DNA of 64,000 nt, taken from positions 124,001 to 188,000 of the forward strand of contig JAHBUC010000004.1 in NCBI GenBank assembly GCA_019638275.1. The letters are read 5' to 3'. This document shows positions 43,925-53,385 of this stretch, piece by piece. The notes under the pieces are model-generated. The model saw only the letters and a list, made by a program, of their open reading frames with translations. It ran no database searches and was not told the origin of the DNA. This DNA comes from Cyclobacteriaceae bacterium (GTDB lineage Bacteria > Bacteroidota > Bacteroidia > Cytophagales > Cyclobacteriaceae). Each line of letters starts with the position of its first letter. Position 1 is the first letter of the stretch. The translations under genes were made by a program, and so were the position numbers.

Positions 43925-45085
43925 CTAATGGCAATTAAATTTAGCGTAATGAGATTTATTGTTTGAGCGAACTAACTCCAAAAAGAGTAGTTTGTTATCA
44001 TCAATGTCAAGTCTGCAAAAATTACTACTGAGTTTTCTGAAGAGTCTCATTTCAGGATAAAATGGAACATTTAATTCTGAATATGCCCATTTATCCACAT
44101 CGATTATTTGCCCGCCCTGTAATCCTTCGATCTTGGCAAAATAGTTCTCAAACCTCTTGTCAATCTTATGAATTTCATTTGCTTCAATAGCAATATAAAA
44201 TTTTGGTGTTTTATCTGAATAAAGTGAAAATGACAGATAGTGATCCCAATAACCGAAAAAATTAAAGATTGGGAATACCCAAACAAATAAAACAGGCACT
44301 AGCTTCAGTAAATTAAAGTTGACTTTACTTACGGTTACAGGAATTTTTTGGGGACGATCTCCAAACAGAAGGTAAAGAAGAACGATCATTGCAACATTCC
44401 AAGGATAAACTACCGAATTATGGTTTAAGGCAACGGGACTCAGGTAAAACAATATGATAATATGTGTTAGAATAGCGGTATATAATCCTACTCTTCTAAA
44501 TCTAGGAATAAGAAGAGTCAATCCCATAGAAAGCTCAATTATCGGAATTATGTAGCCTAATTTCTTCCAGCTATGGGTATTACCATTTAATCCTAAGACA
44601 TTGGTCATTTGGGAAAATGTAATATCGAGGAAGCTCTGATTCAATTTATGAACGCCACTCCAAAAATAGACCCCAGCAATAATCCATTGCAACGTAGTTA
44701 ATATTGCTATTCTGTCTATGTTTCTGTTTGATATGAAAAGAAAAGGAATCAGCATAAGGAGGTATAGGTAAACCCATGGTTGCCATCGCATTTGATCTTG
44801 TAGTAGCATGATTATCAATGCTATTATTGTGATCCATCCAATTATTCTTCTTTCTGAGAAAACCCAGATCAAACCCGCAACTACAAAAAGTAGAAGAAGA
44901 ATCCGATCAAATTGATATGAAAGGATAGGCATGCTATCGAATAGCTCAAGGTTGGGCAATAGCCTTCCTGTGTTTAGCCAAAGTTTTTGCGAAAATAAAA
45001 TACCAATAACAAACGCAATTAGAACTGAGACTTTGATGAGCTTTACTCGTTGATACAAATCGTCCAGATGAAACCAGTTAAGCAT
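43925..45085 (-). CDS. polytopic membrane protein, DoxX/MauE/HTTM-like
   Basis: A 386-aa protein with about 9-10 hydrophobic helices (for example ILLLLFVVAGLIWVF, IIGWITIIALIIMLL, YLYLLMLIPFLFI) and a soluble C-terminal ~80 residues. The segment ILTTLQWIIAGVYFWSGVHKLN resembles the helix around the conserved loop of HTTM/DoxX-type proteins. The gene is clearly AT-richer than its neighbours, which hints at acquisition. Its stop lies 1 base from the amidohydrolase stop. Function unknown. Confidence 0.75.
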   Translation of the reverse strand: MLNWFHLDDLYQRVKLIKVSVLIAFVIGILFSQKLWLNTGRLLPNLELFDSMPILSYQFDRILLLLFVVAGLIWVFSERRIIGWITIIALIIMLLQDQMRWQPWVYLYLLMLIPFLFISNRNIDRIAILTTLQWIIAGVYFWSGVHKLNQSFLDITFSQMTNVLGLNGNTHSWKKLGYIIPIIELSMGLTLLIPRFRRVGLYTAILTHIIILFYLSPVALNHNSVVYPWNVAMIVLLYLLFGDRPQKIPVTVSKVNFNLLKLVPVLFVWVFPIFNFFGYWDHYLSFSLYSDKTPKFYIAIEANEIHKIDKRFENYFAKIEGLQGGQIIDVDKWAYSELNVPFYPEMRLFRKLSSNFCRLDIDDNKLLFLELVRSNNKSHYAKFNCH

Positions 45086-45198
45086 GTTTGTTCGTTTGGT
45101 ACATCAAATTTTCTTTGAATGATGATCGGAGATCAGATGTCATTCTTTTGATTGATCACAAGGTTGCCCATAGTGTTCAATCTAAATTATGATAAAAG

Positions 45199-45321
45199 CT
45201 ATGACCAAGCCAAAAATCTTTGATAATCGTCTGGAGGCTTCACAAGATTCTCCTTGATCTTCTGAATTTTATTGTAGTCCAGCTTGTATTGTACGCCAGC
45301 AGCCTTAAGATAGAAAGGATC
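45199..45321 (-). pseudogene. C-terminal remnant of a broken gene
   Basis: A 40-codon open stretch bounded by a TAG at 45322-45324 and ending in TAG at 45199-45201. It reads like a natural protein end: DPFYLKAAGVQYKLDYNK followed by IQKIKENLVKPPDDYQRFLAWS. No start codon or longer frame connects to it. The surrounding 309-bp gap (45086-45394) holds no other gene. It probably marks a deletion or insertion scar beside the toxin-antitoxin pair; chance is possible. Confidence 0.4.
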
Positions 45322-45394
45322 CTATAATTTTTTTTACGAGGGAGAACATACATGAGACAAAATTCGTTATATTGGTGGACAAATTTCCGGATCC

Positions 45395-45877
45395 ATGAAA
45401 GCGAGAAAATATACCCGAAAAAACACAACATCTTCCGTGCATGAGCCTGCAGTTGCCTATGAAAGGGCACAGCAATCGGCTGTTCACCAGCTTTTGGATA
45501 TTGAGTCGGCCAAAGTAAACGAGCCATTAAGCCGGGTTGATACGTTTCGCAAAGGGTTACGCAAAAAGTCTTTTGATCGCTTAAAGGAAGTTACAGGCCT
45601 TGATAACGAAACCCTGGCTTCTGCTTTGGCGGTGTCGTCTAAAACTATTCAACGCACAGTCGTTTTTGATGTGGTGCAATCAGAAAAAATGTACGCCCTC
45701 GCTGAGCTTTATACCATGGGCATTGAATACTTTGGTGAAGCGGGATTTCGCAGGTGGATGGATCGTCCGCTCTTTAGTATTGGCAACATTAAGCCTATTA
45801 CCTTAATTGATGTCGCTGAAGGCGTTACCCTTCTCAAAACAGAAATCATGCGGATGCAACACGGTATTGCCGTATGA
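45395..45877 (+). CDS. Xre/MbcA/ParS-type antitoxin of a RES toxin pair
   Basis: A 160-aa antitoxin. The middle (about 50-95) is a helix-turn-helix of Xre type (FDRLKEVTGLDNETLASALAVSSKTIQRTV). The C-terminal ~60 residues are the toxin-binding DUF2384 domain (MYALAELYTMGIEYFGE, WMDRPLFSIGNIKPITLID). The N-terminus is basic and unstructured. The stop overlaps the toxin ATG in an ATGA, typical of cotranslated toxin-antitoxin genes. The antitoxin normally blocks the toxin and represses its own promoter. Confidence 0.92.
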   Translation: MKARKYTRKNTTSSVHEPAVAYERAQQSAVHQLLDIESAKVNEPLSRVDTFRKGLRKKSFDRLKEVTGLDNETLASALAVSSKTIQRTVVFDVVQSEKMYALAELYTMGIEYFGEAGFRRWMDRPLFSIGNIKPITLIDVAEGVTLLKTEIMRMQHGIAV

Positions 45878-46329
45878 TCATTTACCGGTTGGCCCGAACG
45901 GAGTTTTGCGATGTTAGTGGGGAGGGGGCAAAACGTTATGGCGGGCGTTGGAATTTACCAGACCACCCGGCTTTATATGGCTGTAATTCTGTTTCGGCAG
46001 CCATGTTGGAACGCCTGACGATTGATCCGGAACTATTCGCGGCTGAGCGTTATGTGTTGTATTCTGTTATGGAGTTCAGTTGTCCGGATGAGTTTGTGGT
46101 TAAGCCTGATTTAAAACAATTGCCGGAGGGCTGGAATGCCATACCCGCATCGCGTATTTCAATGGAATATGGTACTGAGCTTTTAAAACAGGGGACCATT
46201 TGCTTTGAGGTACCCTCTGTGGTTGATCCGTCTTCTTCTACCTTGGTTTTGAATCCGATCTCAAAAGACTTCCGGAAAGTCAAATGGAAGGTTTACCCCC
46301 TTCGGCTCGACCAGCGGATTGTTCGGTAG
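45874..46329 (+). CDS. RES-family NAD+ phosphorylase toxin
   Basis: A 151-aa RES-domain toxin that degrades NAD+ and arrests growth when free of antitoxin. The three namesake residues are visible: Arg25 in KRYGGRWN, Glu46 in AAMLERL and Ser115 in FEVPSVVDPS. Length and the closing segment NPISKDFRKVKW match the family. It is translationally coupled to the upstream antitoxin. All key residues are intact, so it is probably active. Confidence 0.93.
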   Translation: MIIYRLARTEFCDVSGEGAKRYGGRWNLPDHPALYGCNSVSAAMLERLTIDPELFAAERYVLYSVMEFSCPDEFVVKPDLKQLPEGWNAIPASRISMEYGTELLKQGTICFEVPSVVDPSSSTLVLNPISKDFRKVKWKVYPLRLDQRIVR

Positions 46330-46367
46330 GCGATATTGATTTTTCGAATTAATCGCCCCCGAATTGC

Positions 46368-46375
46368 TACTTTTG
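46368..46375 (+). promoter_or_regulatory. candidate -7 element for lepA
   Basis: TACTTTTG matches TAnnTTTG and ends 30 bases before the lepA ATG. A TTTT run near 46341 is at about the -33 distance. It separates lepA from the upstream toxin gene. Confidence 0.45.
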
Positions 46376-46405
46376 CAGTTCTAAAATTTTGAGGAACAGA
46401 CGGGT

Positions 46406-48190
46406 ATGGAAAACATCCGCAATTTTTGCATTATAGCCCATATTGACCACGGTAAAAGCACGTTAGCCGATCGTTTACTGGAGTTTACCGGTACACTTAC
46501 GCAGCGTGAAATGCAGGCCCAGGTACTGGATAACATGGATTTGGAGCGTGAAAAGGGCATCACCATCAAGGCACACGCCATCCAAATGAATTACAAACTG
46601 GATGGAAAAGAGTATATCCTGAATCTGATTGATACACCCGGCCACGTTGACTTTTCTTATGAGGTTTCCCGATCAATAGCGGCATGCGAAGGCGCCTTAT
46701 TAATTGTTGATGCCAGTCAGGGTATTGAAGCCCAGACCATCTCAAATCTTTATCTGGCCCTTGAGCATGACCTGGAAATTATTCCGGTTATGAATAAAAT
46801 TGATTTGCCTCATGCCATGCCCGAGGAGGTGACAGACGAAATTGTTGATCTCATCGGATGTAAGCCGGAAGATGTGATTCGCGCGAGTGCTAAAGAGGGT
46901 ATTGGTATTGAAGATATTTTAAAAGCGGTTGTTCACCGCATCAAGCCTCCGAAGGGTGATCCAAAAGCACCGCTCCAGGCTATGATTTTCGATTCGGTAT
47001 TCAACTCCTTCCGCGGGATAGAAGTGTACTTCCGGGTGTTTAATGGATCAATTAAAAAAGGCGATAAGGTTAAGTTTGTAAATACCGGCAAAACCTATGA
47101 AGCCGATGAAATTGGTGTATTGAAAATAAATAAACTTCCCAAAAATGAAATCGGAGCGGGTAATGTGGGGTACCTGATTTCAGGTATTAAAGAAGCCAAG
47201 GAAGTAAAAGTGGGGGATACCATAACGCATATTGACAGGTCTGCTCCCTCTATAAAGGGTTTTGAAAACGTTAAGCCAATGGTTTTTGCGGGTATCTATC
47301 CGGTGGATACCACTGAGTTCGAAGAATTGCGTGCTTCTATGGAGAAGCTTCAATTAAATGATGCATCGCTCGTTTGGGAGCCTGAAACTTCGGCTGCGTT
47401 AGGTTTTGGTTTTCGATGTGGCTTCCTCGGTATGTTGCACATGGAAATTATTCAAGAGCGCCTGGAAAGAGAATTCGATATGACTGTAATCACCACAGTA
47501 CCTTCTGTGCAATTCCACGCCATTCGTACGGACGGATCCAAGTATGATATCAATGCCCCCTCTGAGATGCCTGATCCGAATACGGTAGACCATATTGAAG
47601 AACCCTACATCAAAGCACAGATTATCACGAAATCTGAATTTATTGGCGGTATTATAAAATTATGTATGGATAAACGCGGGGTGATCAAGAATCAATCTTA
47701 CCTGACCACAGATCGCGTTGAGATGTCGTTCGAGATGCCGCTGGCAGAAATCGTATTCGACTTTTTTGATAAACTTAAAACCATTTCCAAAGGATACGCT
47801 TCGCTGGATTACCACCTGATTGGTTTCCGTGAATCGGATATGGTGAAGTTGGATATTCAGCTGAACGGTGAAAAAGTAGATGCATTGTCTGCTATCGTAC
47901 ACCGTAGCAAGGCGTATGAGTGGGGTAAAAAGTTGTGCGAGAAGTTACGTGAATTGTTGCCACGTCAAATGTTTGAAATTGCTATTCAGGCTGCCATCGG
48001 ACAAAAAATTGTTGCCCGCGAAACCGTGAAGGCCATGCGCAAAAACGTATTGGCAAAATGTTACGGTGGGGACATCTCGCGTAAGCGTAAATTGTTAGAG
48101 AAGCAGAAGAAGGGTAAGAAGCGTATGCGCCAGGTTGGTAACGTGGAAATACCACAAGAAGCATTTATGGCTGTATTGAAGATTGATTAG
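46406..48190 (+). CDS. lepA: elongation factor 4 (LepA)
   Basis: A 594-aa ribosomal GTPase linked to translation under stress and to ribosome assembly. G1 is AHIDHGKST (residues 11-19), G3 is DTPGHVDF, G4 is NKIDLPHA and the switch region has REKGITIKA. The LepA-specific C-terminal domain is present, ending in the basic stretch [20 protein letters not shown] and [19 protein letters not shown]. Length is normal. folD follows after 18 bases, so the two may be cotranscribed. Confidence 0.98.
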   Translation: MENIRNFCIIAHIDHGKSTLADRLLEFTGTLTQREMQAQVLDNMDLEREKGITIKAHAIQMNYKLDGKEYILNLIDTPGHVDFSYEVSRSIAACEGALLIVDASQGIEAQTISNLYLALEHDLEIIPVMNKIDLPHAMPEEVTDEIVDLIGCKPEDVIRASAKEGIGIEDILKAVVHRIKPPKGDPKAPLQAMIFDSVFNSFRGIEVYFRVFNGSIKKGDKVKFVNTGKTYEADEIGVLKINKLPKNEIGAGNVGYLISGIKEAKEVKVGDTITHIDRSAPSIKGFENVKPMVFAGIYPVDTTEFEELRASMEKLQLNDASLVWEPETSAALGFGFRCGFLGMLHMEIIQERLEREFDMTVITTVPSVQFHAIRTDGSKYDINAPSEMPDPNTVDHIEEPYIKAQIITKSEFIGGIIKLCMDKRGVIKNQSYLTTDRVEMSFEMPLAEIVFDFFDKLKTISKGYASLDYHLIGFRESDMVKLDIQLNGEKVDALSAIVHRSKAYEWGKKLCEKLRELLPRQMFEIAIQAAIGQKIVARETVKAMRKNVLAKCYGGDISRKRKLLEKQKKGKKRMRQVGNVEIPQEAFMAVLKID

Positions 48191-48208
48191 TCATTTAATA
48201 ACAACTTC

Positions 48209-49096
48209 ATGGTAGACGAAAAAACATACACCTTAATTGACGGACGCAAAATTGCCGCACAGATCAAAGAAGAGATCACACAACGTGTTCACGAATTAAA
48301 AAGTGAAGGCAAGAAAATTCCGCACCTGGCCATTATTCTGGTGGGCGATGATGGCGCCAGTCAAACGTACGTAGATCACAAAGTAAAAGCGTGCAAAGAG
48401 GTAGGTTTTCACTATACCATGATGCGCTTTGCTGATACCATCAGTGAGGATAAATTATTGAAGCACATCGATCAGGTAAATAAAGATTCAGATGTAGATG
48501 GTTTTATCGTTCAGCTTCCTTTGCCCGCTCATATCTCAGTAGAGAAAATTACTGAACACATTCGGCCCGAAAAGGATGTGGATGGATTTACTAACCGAAA
48601 CTTTGGCAGTATCGTTTCAAAAAATCCACTGCTTATGCCGGCAACACCATTTGGTGTAATAGAACTATTGAAGCGATACAAAGTAGAAACTGAAGGTAAA
48701 AATTGTGTGGTAGTGGGTGCCAGTCGCTTGGTGGGCGCACCGCTTAGTATGATGTTGGTGGAACAAGGCCGTGCCACGGTCACAGTTTGCCACAAATACA
48801 CAAAAGACCTAAGTGCTTTCACAAAACAAGCCGACATACTTATTGTTGCAGTTGGCAAGCCTGGCCTGATTACAGCCGATATGGTTAAAGAGGGTGCTGT
48901 TGTTATTGATGTAGGCACCACGCGTGTGGAAGGGCCGCAATACAAAAACGGCTATGCCATCAGGGGGGATGTAGATTTTAAGAATGTTGCACCAAAGTGT
49001 TCCTTGATCACACCAGTTCCCGGTGGTGTCGGTCCTATGACGATAGCTTCACTGTTGCTGAACACCCTTCGGGCAACCGAACTCAGAAATGCTTAA
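48209..49096 (+). CDS. folD: bifunctional methylenetetrahydrofolate dehydrogenase/cyclohydrolase
   Basis: A 295-aa enzyme that interconverts 5,10-methylene- and 10-formyl-tetrahydrofolate using NADP. Signature motifs: PHLAIILVGDDGASQTYVDHK with the active-site Tyr and Lys (about 50-56), DVDGFIVQLPLP, RPEKDVDGF and the Rossmann loop VVVGASRLVGAPLSMML (about 166-182), then ITPVPGGVGPMT. It overlaps queE by 8 bases and heads a vitamin and cofactor cluster with pabB and pabC. Confidence 0.98.
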   Translation: MVDEKTYTLIDGRKIAAQIKEEITQRVHELKSEGKKIPHLAIILVGDDGASQTYVDHKVKACKEVGFHYTMMRFADTISEDKLLKHIDQVNKDSDVDGFIVQLPLPAHISVEKITEHIRPEKDVDGFTNRNFGSIVSKNPLLMPATPFGVIELLKRYKVETEGKNCVVVGASRLVGAPLSMMLVEQGRATVTVCHKYTKDLSAFTKQADILIVAVGKPGLITADMVKEGAVVIDVGTTRVEGPQYKNGYAIRGDVDFKNVAPKCSLITPVPGGVGPMTIASLLLNTLRATELRNA

Positions 49097-49733
49097 TGAT
49101 TTCGTGAACGTGGATACTCCCGTTTTACCGAGAATTGAATGGCTTCCTTTGATGGAAGATTTCTACACCATACAGGGTGAAGGTTTCTATCAGGGACATG
49201 CCGCATACTTTATTCGGTTAGGGGGATGTGATGTAGGGTGTGTATGGTGCGATGTGAAAGAATCCTGGGATGCAGATCAACATCCAAAAGTTTCTGTTGA
49301 AGAAATGGTGGATACAGCGAAAAACAGCGGAAGTAAAATTGCTGTGATAACGGGCGGTGAGCCAGCCATGTATGATCTTAGTCAGCTTACTGAATCACTG
49401 AAGCAGGCAGGGCTACGCACACACATTGAAACATCAGGAGCATATCCGCTAACCGGAACCTGGGACTGGGTATGTTTTTCACCAAAAAAATTCAAAGCTC
49501 CTGATCCATCCGTTTATCAACAGGCAGATGAGTTGAAGGTGATCATCTATAATAAAAGCGATTTTACATGGGCAGAAGAATTTGCAAGCAAGGTAAAATC
49601 TGAATGCAAATTGTTTCTTCAACCCGAATGGTCGAAAGAGAAGGAGATGTTACCGCTGATCATTGATTATGTCAAAGCCCATCCCAAATGGCGCATTTCT
49701 CTTCAGGTGCACAAGTACATGAACATCCCCTAA
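49089..49733 (+). CDS. queE: 7-carboxy-7-deazaguanine synthase
   Basis: A 214-aa radical-SAM enzyme of queuosine (7-deazaguanine) synthesis. The 4Fe-4S cysteines are Cys47, Cys51 and Cys54 in GGCDVGCVWCD, spaced C-x3-C-x2-C. YTIQGEGFYQGHAAYF precedes them, and the SAM-contact motif ITGGEPAMYDL follows. Length is normal for the Bacteroidota form. It overlaps folD by 8 bases and is followed 4 bases later by pabB; no other que gene is in view. Confidence 0.95.
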   Translation: MLNDFVNVDTPVLPRIEWLPLMEDFYTIQGEGFYQGHAAYFIRLGGCDVGCVWCDVKESWDADQHPKVSVEEMVDTAKNSGSKIAVITGGEPAMYDLSQLTESLKQAGLRTHIETSGAYPLTGTWDWVCFSPKKFKAPDPSVYQQADELKVIIYNKSDFTWAEEFASKVKSECKLFLQPEWSKEKEMLPLIIDYVKAHPKWRISLQVHKYMNIP

Positions 49734-49737
49734 GGTT

Positions 49738-50709
49738 GTGACCATTGAATCTTTTGCTCAACAAGTAAATGCGTGGGGCGCTGAACGAACACCCTTTCTT
49801 TTCATTGTTGACTTTGAATTGAAAAAACCTTTGGCTTTTCGGCTGGATGAGGTTGATCCGGAGCAAATCTTGTATGCCTGTAATCAGTTTGGTAACGGGA
49901 ATGACCAACTAAAAAGTACGACTTCCATTACACTACATAAACATCCCATACCAGTAGCCGATTACACCAGTCGTTTCGATAAAGTATATAATCACTTACA
50001 GTATGGCGATTCTTTTCTGACCAACCTGACTGTAAGGACACCGATTGAATTGAATTGCTCCCTGAAAGATTTGTTTTATTTGAGTGAGGCTAGATATAAA
50101 CTTTGGTTTAAGGGTGAGTTTCTCGTTTTTTCGCCTGAGACATTTGTTCAGATTGTCAATAGCAAAATATTTTCCTTTCCGATGAAGGGAACAATTGATG
50201 CCCAAATACCAAATGCGACTTCTATAATTTTATTGGATAAAAAAGAAGAAGCAGAGCACATTACTATTGTTGACTTGATACGGAATGATTTAAGTCAGGT
50301 GGCAACACAGGTTAGCGTTTCGCGGTTTCGATACATTGAAGAGTTAAAAACCAATCTGAAAAACTTATTACAGGTTAGCTCTGAAGTTTGCGGCCAACTA
50401 GCTGATGATTTTCATTCACAATTAGGTGATATACTGATTGCGCTGCTTCCGGCTGGATCCGTGAGTGGAGCACCCAAACCAAAAACGCTCGAAGTGATAC
50501 GGGAGGCGGAAGGTGAAGATCGTGGATACTATACCGGTGTGTTTGGCTATTACGATGGTGAAAAACTGGACAGTGCCGTTATGATCCGGTATATTGAAAA
50601 ATCAGGTGATCAGCTTTTCTATCGAAGCGGTGGAGGAATTACTACACAAAGCAATGCTGAGCAGGAATATAAAGAAGCAATCGATAAAATTTATGTTCCG
50701 GTTAATTGA
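49738..50709 (+). CDS. pabB: aminodeoxychorismate synthase component I
   Basis: A 323-aa chorismate-utilising enzyme that makes 4-amino-4-deoxychorismate for p-aminobenzoate and folate. It is the short form with only the catalytic domain. The catalytic Lys of PabB enzymes is seen as Lys150 in FPMKGTIDA, where anthranilate synthases have Ala. Other motifs: LIRNDLSQV, LPAGSVSGAPKPKTL and FRSGGGIT-like YRSGGGITTQS. The start is GTG. Its 3' end overlaps pabC by 17 bases. Confidence 0.92.
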   Translation: MTIESFAQQVNAWGAERTPFLFIVDFELKKPLAFRLDEVDPEQILYACNQFGNGNDQLKSTTSITLHKHPIPVADYTSRFDKVYNHLQYGDSFLTNLTVRTPIELNCSLKDLFYLSEARYKLWFKGEFLVFSPETFVQIVNSKIFSFPMKGTIDAQIPNATSIILLDKKEEAEHITIVDLIRNDLSQVATQVSVSRFRYIEELKTNLKNLLQVSSEVCGQLADDFHSQLGDILIALLPAGSVSGAPKPKTLEVIREAEGEDRGYYTGVFGYYDGEKLDSAVMIRYIEKSGDQLFYRSGGGITTQSNAEQEYKEAIDKIYVPVN

Positions 50710-51292
50710 GTCGATACGATTGGAAGATGGTGAATGCTTCAATCTTCACTACCATCAGCAGCGGATGGATGAGTCGGTTTTGTTGCTTACTGGTATGCAG
50801 AATAGAATTCGGCTGACTTCATTTCTTCAAAAGCAGAATTTACCGGTTACTGGAAAATTCAAATGCCGTATTGTTTATTCAGAAACGGGTGTAATCGAAA
50901 TGGGATTTACTCCTTATGAGACCAGAACAATCAATTCACTCAAAATTATTCATGATAACGCGATTGATTACTCATTTAAGTTCACGGACCGCGCTGCACT
51001 AAATAATCTTTTTGCACAGCGGAATGATTGTGATGATATTCTGATCGTGAAGAATGGATTGGTTACGGATGCTTCCTATAGCAATGTTGTCTTTTATGAT
51101 GGATTGCGTTGGCTAACGCCTGCACAACCTTTGTTGAAAGGTACTATGCGACAATGCTTGCTTGATAATGGTGTAATAGTTGAGGATGCAATTCGGGCGG
51201 AGCAAATTCCGTTATTTAAGAAAGTAAGGCTGATTAATGCCTTATTGGGTTTTGAGGGCCTTGAGCTTTCTGTATCACAGATTGTTTTTTAG
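50693..51292 (+). CDS. pabC: aminodeoxychorismate lyase-like class IV aminotransferase
   Basis: A 199-aa PLP enzyme of fold type IV, started at the ATG 50693; the longer open frame back to 50594 lies inside pabB and is rejected. PabC converts aminodeoxychorismate to p-aminobenzoate and pyruvate. Segments: FKCRIVYSETG (with the probable PLP Lys), VKNGLVTDASYSNVVFYDG and PLLKGTMRQCLLDNG. The Asp in the VTDASYSN motif replaces the usual Glu. Overlap with pabB suggests coupling. Assignment rests on both family and context. Confidence 0.87.
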   Translation: MFRLIESIRLEDGECFNLHYHQQRMDESVLLLTGMQNRIRLTSFLQKQNLPVTGKFKCRIVYSETGVIEMGFTPYETRTINSLKIIHDNAIDYSFKFTDRAALNNLFAQRNDCDDILIVKNGLVTDASYSNVVFYDGLRWLTPAQPLLKGTMRQCLLDNGVIVEDAIRAEQIPLFKKVRLINALLGFEGLELSVSQIVF

Positions 51293-51301
51293 TTTTAACG
51301 T

Positions 51302-53239
51302 ATGATGGTGAGTGTAGAGAATCTGGTCAAGGGGCTTGCAGTACTTGTTTTGTTAGGTGTTGCGTTAAATGCATCGGCTCAGGCGCAGTTGAGCACAAAA
51401 TCAAAAAAGGCAATTGAGTTGTATAATGAGGCCGATAATTACCGGGTTCGCCTTCAGCATACACAGGCAATAGATTTACTTGAGCAAGCCATAGCCAAAG
51501 ACAAGAATTTTGCTGAAGCCTATTACAGGTTGGGGTTGGTTTACATGACCATGAAAAATTACCCAACGGCAATTTTAAATTTTGAAAAGGGATTATCCCT
51601 TACCATTGATCCGCGGAAGCAAAAAGTATATTGGTTTGATCTGGGTGAGGCATATCTTATTACCGGTAAGTATGATCAAGCCATTCAATACCTGACCGAT
51701 TTCATTGCGGCAGAGAAACAAAATCTTCAGAAAGCTGAACGAGCCAATCAATTATTGAATAACGCCAACTTTGCAAAGGCAAATGCTGAAATCAGAGCGG
51801 CTTTTAAAATAAGAGCTTTAAGCGATACGGTGAACAGCTTTGCCATGCAGTATTTTCCGGTGCTCACGGCCGATCAAAACGAACTGATATTTACAAGAAG
51901 GTTGGGTACAGGTGGTGAACATGATGAAGACATCGTGGTTTCAAAAAAGGATAAGGAAGGAAAGTGGATGGCTCCTGAATCTATTTCAAAGAACATTAAC
52001 TCATCTTTAAACGAAGGTACCTGTACCATCTCAGCCGATGGACGAAAACTGATTTTCACTTCGTGCGTGGGTCGGCAAAGTTTAGGAAGCTGCGATTTAT
52101 ATGAAAGCACAAAAATCGGAAACGAATGGACCATTCCTGTTAACCTGGGGCCAATGGTAAATTCTGCCGAGTGGGAATCACAACCGGCCCTATCAGCCGA
52201 TGGCCGTACGCTCTATTTTGTTTCTGATAGAAGAGGAGGTTACGGAAGACGAGACATATGGGTGACCACACTGGATGAGCAGGGTCAATGGACAAAAGCC
52301 AGAAATTTGGGTGCGCCCATCAATTCCGTGCATGATGAGATTTCTCCTTTTATACATGCCAATAATAAGGTATTGTATTTCGCTTCAAAGGGGCATACCG
52401 GTTTTGGCGGATATGATATTTTTTATTCAGAGAAAGCAGGTGATTCATGGTTGCCCCCCGTTAACATGGGCAGGCCGGTAAACGATTATGAAGATCAGTT
52501 TTCATTTTTTATCACAGCCGATGGGGCTAAGGGATATTACTCGCATGAAGAGTTGGTTGGTTCCGGAACGAAGAGTAAGCTGTATGAAATAGCCATCCCA
52601 CCCGATCAACAGGTCAAGGCAAAGAGCAATTATGTGCGCGGTTTAATAATCGATAAGCGATCGAAAAGCCCATTGAGGGCTCGCATTGAGCTTTTCAATA
52701 TTGCCACAAACCAGCGAGAGGCTCTTGTTGAATCTGACTCATTAACCGGGGAGTACCTGATGATACTTACCCAAGGTTCTGAATATGCCCTTTACGTAAA
52801 CAAAGTCGGATACCTGTTTACAAGCTCAAATTTCAATTATGCGGAAGCTACTGATTTAGAGCCTATTACGTTAAATTTTGAACTGGAGAAAGCCGAAAAA
52901 GGCTCATCCGTAGTGCTTAGAAATATTTTTTTTGATACCGATAAATATGACCTGAAGGATAAATCGATAACCGAACTTCAGAAGATAATTCGGTTTTTGA
53001 ATGAGAACCCTGCTGTGCGCGTTGAAATTGGCGGCCATACCGATAATGTGGGCACGCCCACGTATAATCAACAGCTCTCCGAAAAACGGGCACTTTCTGT
53101 TTACAACTACCTGGTAAACAACGGCATAAAGAAGGAAAAACTTTCCTGGAAAGGGTATGGCCAATCAAGCCCCAAAGCGTCAAACGAAACCGATCCAGGC
53201 CGGCAGGAAAACAGGCGGATTGAATTCCAAATAAAATAG
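51302..53239 (+). CDS. OmpA-family envelope protein with TPR and PD40 repeats
   Basis: A 645-aa exported protein. After a signal peptide (VLVLLGVALNASAQA) come TPR units (about 35-130), a six-bladed PD40/WD40-like propeller (about 180-395, with repeats like LSADGRTLYFVSDRRGGYG), a carboxypeptidase-regulatory-like strand domain (about 435-520) and a C-terminal OmpA domain (about 535-645) with FDTDKYDLKD, GGHTDNVGT and NRRIEFQIK that binds peptidoglycan. This layout is common in Bacteroidota gliding and type IX-secretion related proteins. It starts 9 bases after pabC. Confidence 0.93.
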   Translation: MMVSVENLVKGLAVLVLLGVALNASAQAQLSTKSKKAIELYNEADNYRVRLQHTQAIDLLEQAIAKDKNFAEAYYRLGLVYMTMKNYPTAILNFEKGLSLTIDPRKQKVYWFDLGEAYLITGKYDQAIQYLTDFIAAEKQNLQKAERANQLLNNANFAKANAEIRAAFKIRALSDTVNSFAMQYFPVLTADQNELIFTRRLGTGGEHDEDIVVSKKDKEGKWMAPESISKNINSSLNEGTCTISADGRKLIFTSCVGRQSLGSCDLYESTKIGNEWTIPVNLGPMVNSAEWESQPALSADGRTLYFVSDRRGGYGRRDIWVTTLDEQGQWTKARNLGAPINSVHDEISPFIHANNKVLYFASKGHTGFGGYDIFYSEKAGDSWLPPVNMGRPVNDYEDQFSFFITADGAKGYYSHEELVGSGTKSKLYEIAIPPDQQVKAKSNYVRGLIIDKRSKSPLRARIELFNIATNQREALVESDSLTGEYLMILTQGSEYALYVNKVGYLFTSSNFNYAEATDLEPITLNFELEKAEKGSSVVLRNIFFDTDKYDLKDKSITELQKIIRFLNENPAVRVEIGGHTDNVGTPTYNQQLSEKRALSVYNYLVNNGIKKEKLSWKGYGQSSPKASNETDPGRQENRRIEFQIK

Positions 53240-53338
53240 GGTAATCTATTGCTGAGACAAACTCCGCAATCGTTTGATGTTTCTGAAATCAGAATAAAAA
53301 TCCTATCGACATCACTTTTTCAGATGAAGTTTTTGTGA

Positions 53339-53346
53339 TAAGTTTG
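53339..53346 (+). promoter_or_regulatory. candidate -7 element for the first SusC gene
   Basis: TAAGTTTG matches TAnnTTTG, 39 bases before the ATG at 53386. A TTTTT run at 53316-53320 lies near the expected -33 position. Confidence 0.45.
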
Positions 53347-53385
53347 AAGGAACTCTTAAAATTTTACCTACCTAAACTTTAAACT

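Noticed and set aside
45240..45527. 95-codon minus-strand open frame upstream of the antitoxin
   Set aside because: Runs into the antitoxin gene on the other strand and has no protein-like features; the 40-codon remnant in another frame is the better reading.
50594..50692. Upstream extension of pabC
   Set aside because: Would overlap pabB by over 110 bases and add residues without family similarity; the ATG at 50693 starts the typical MFRLIESIRLEDG N-terminus.
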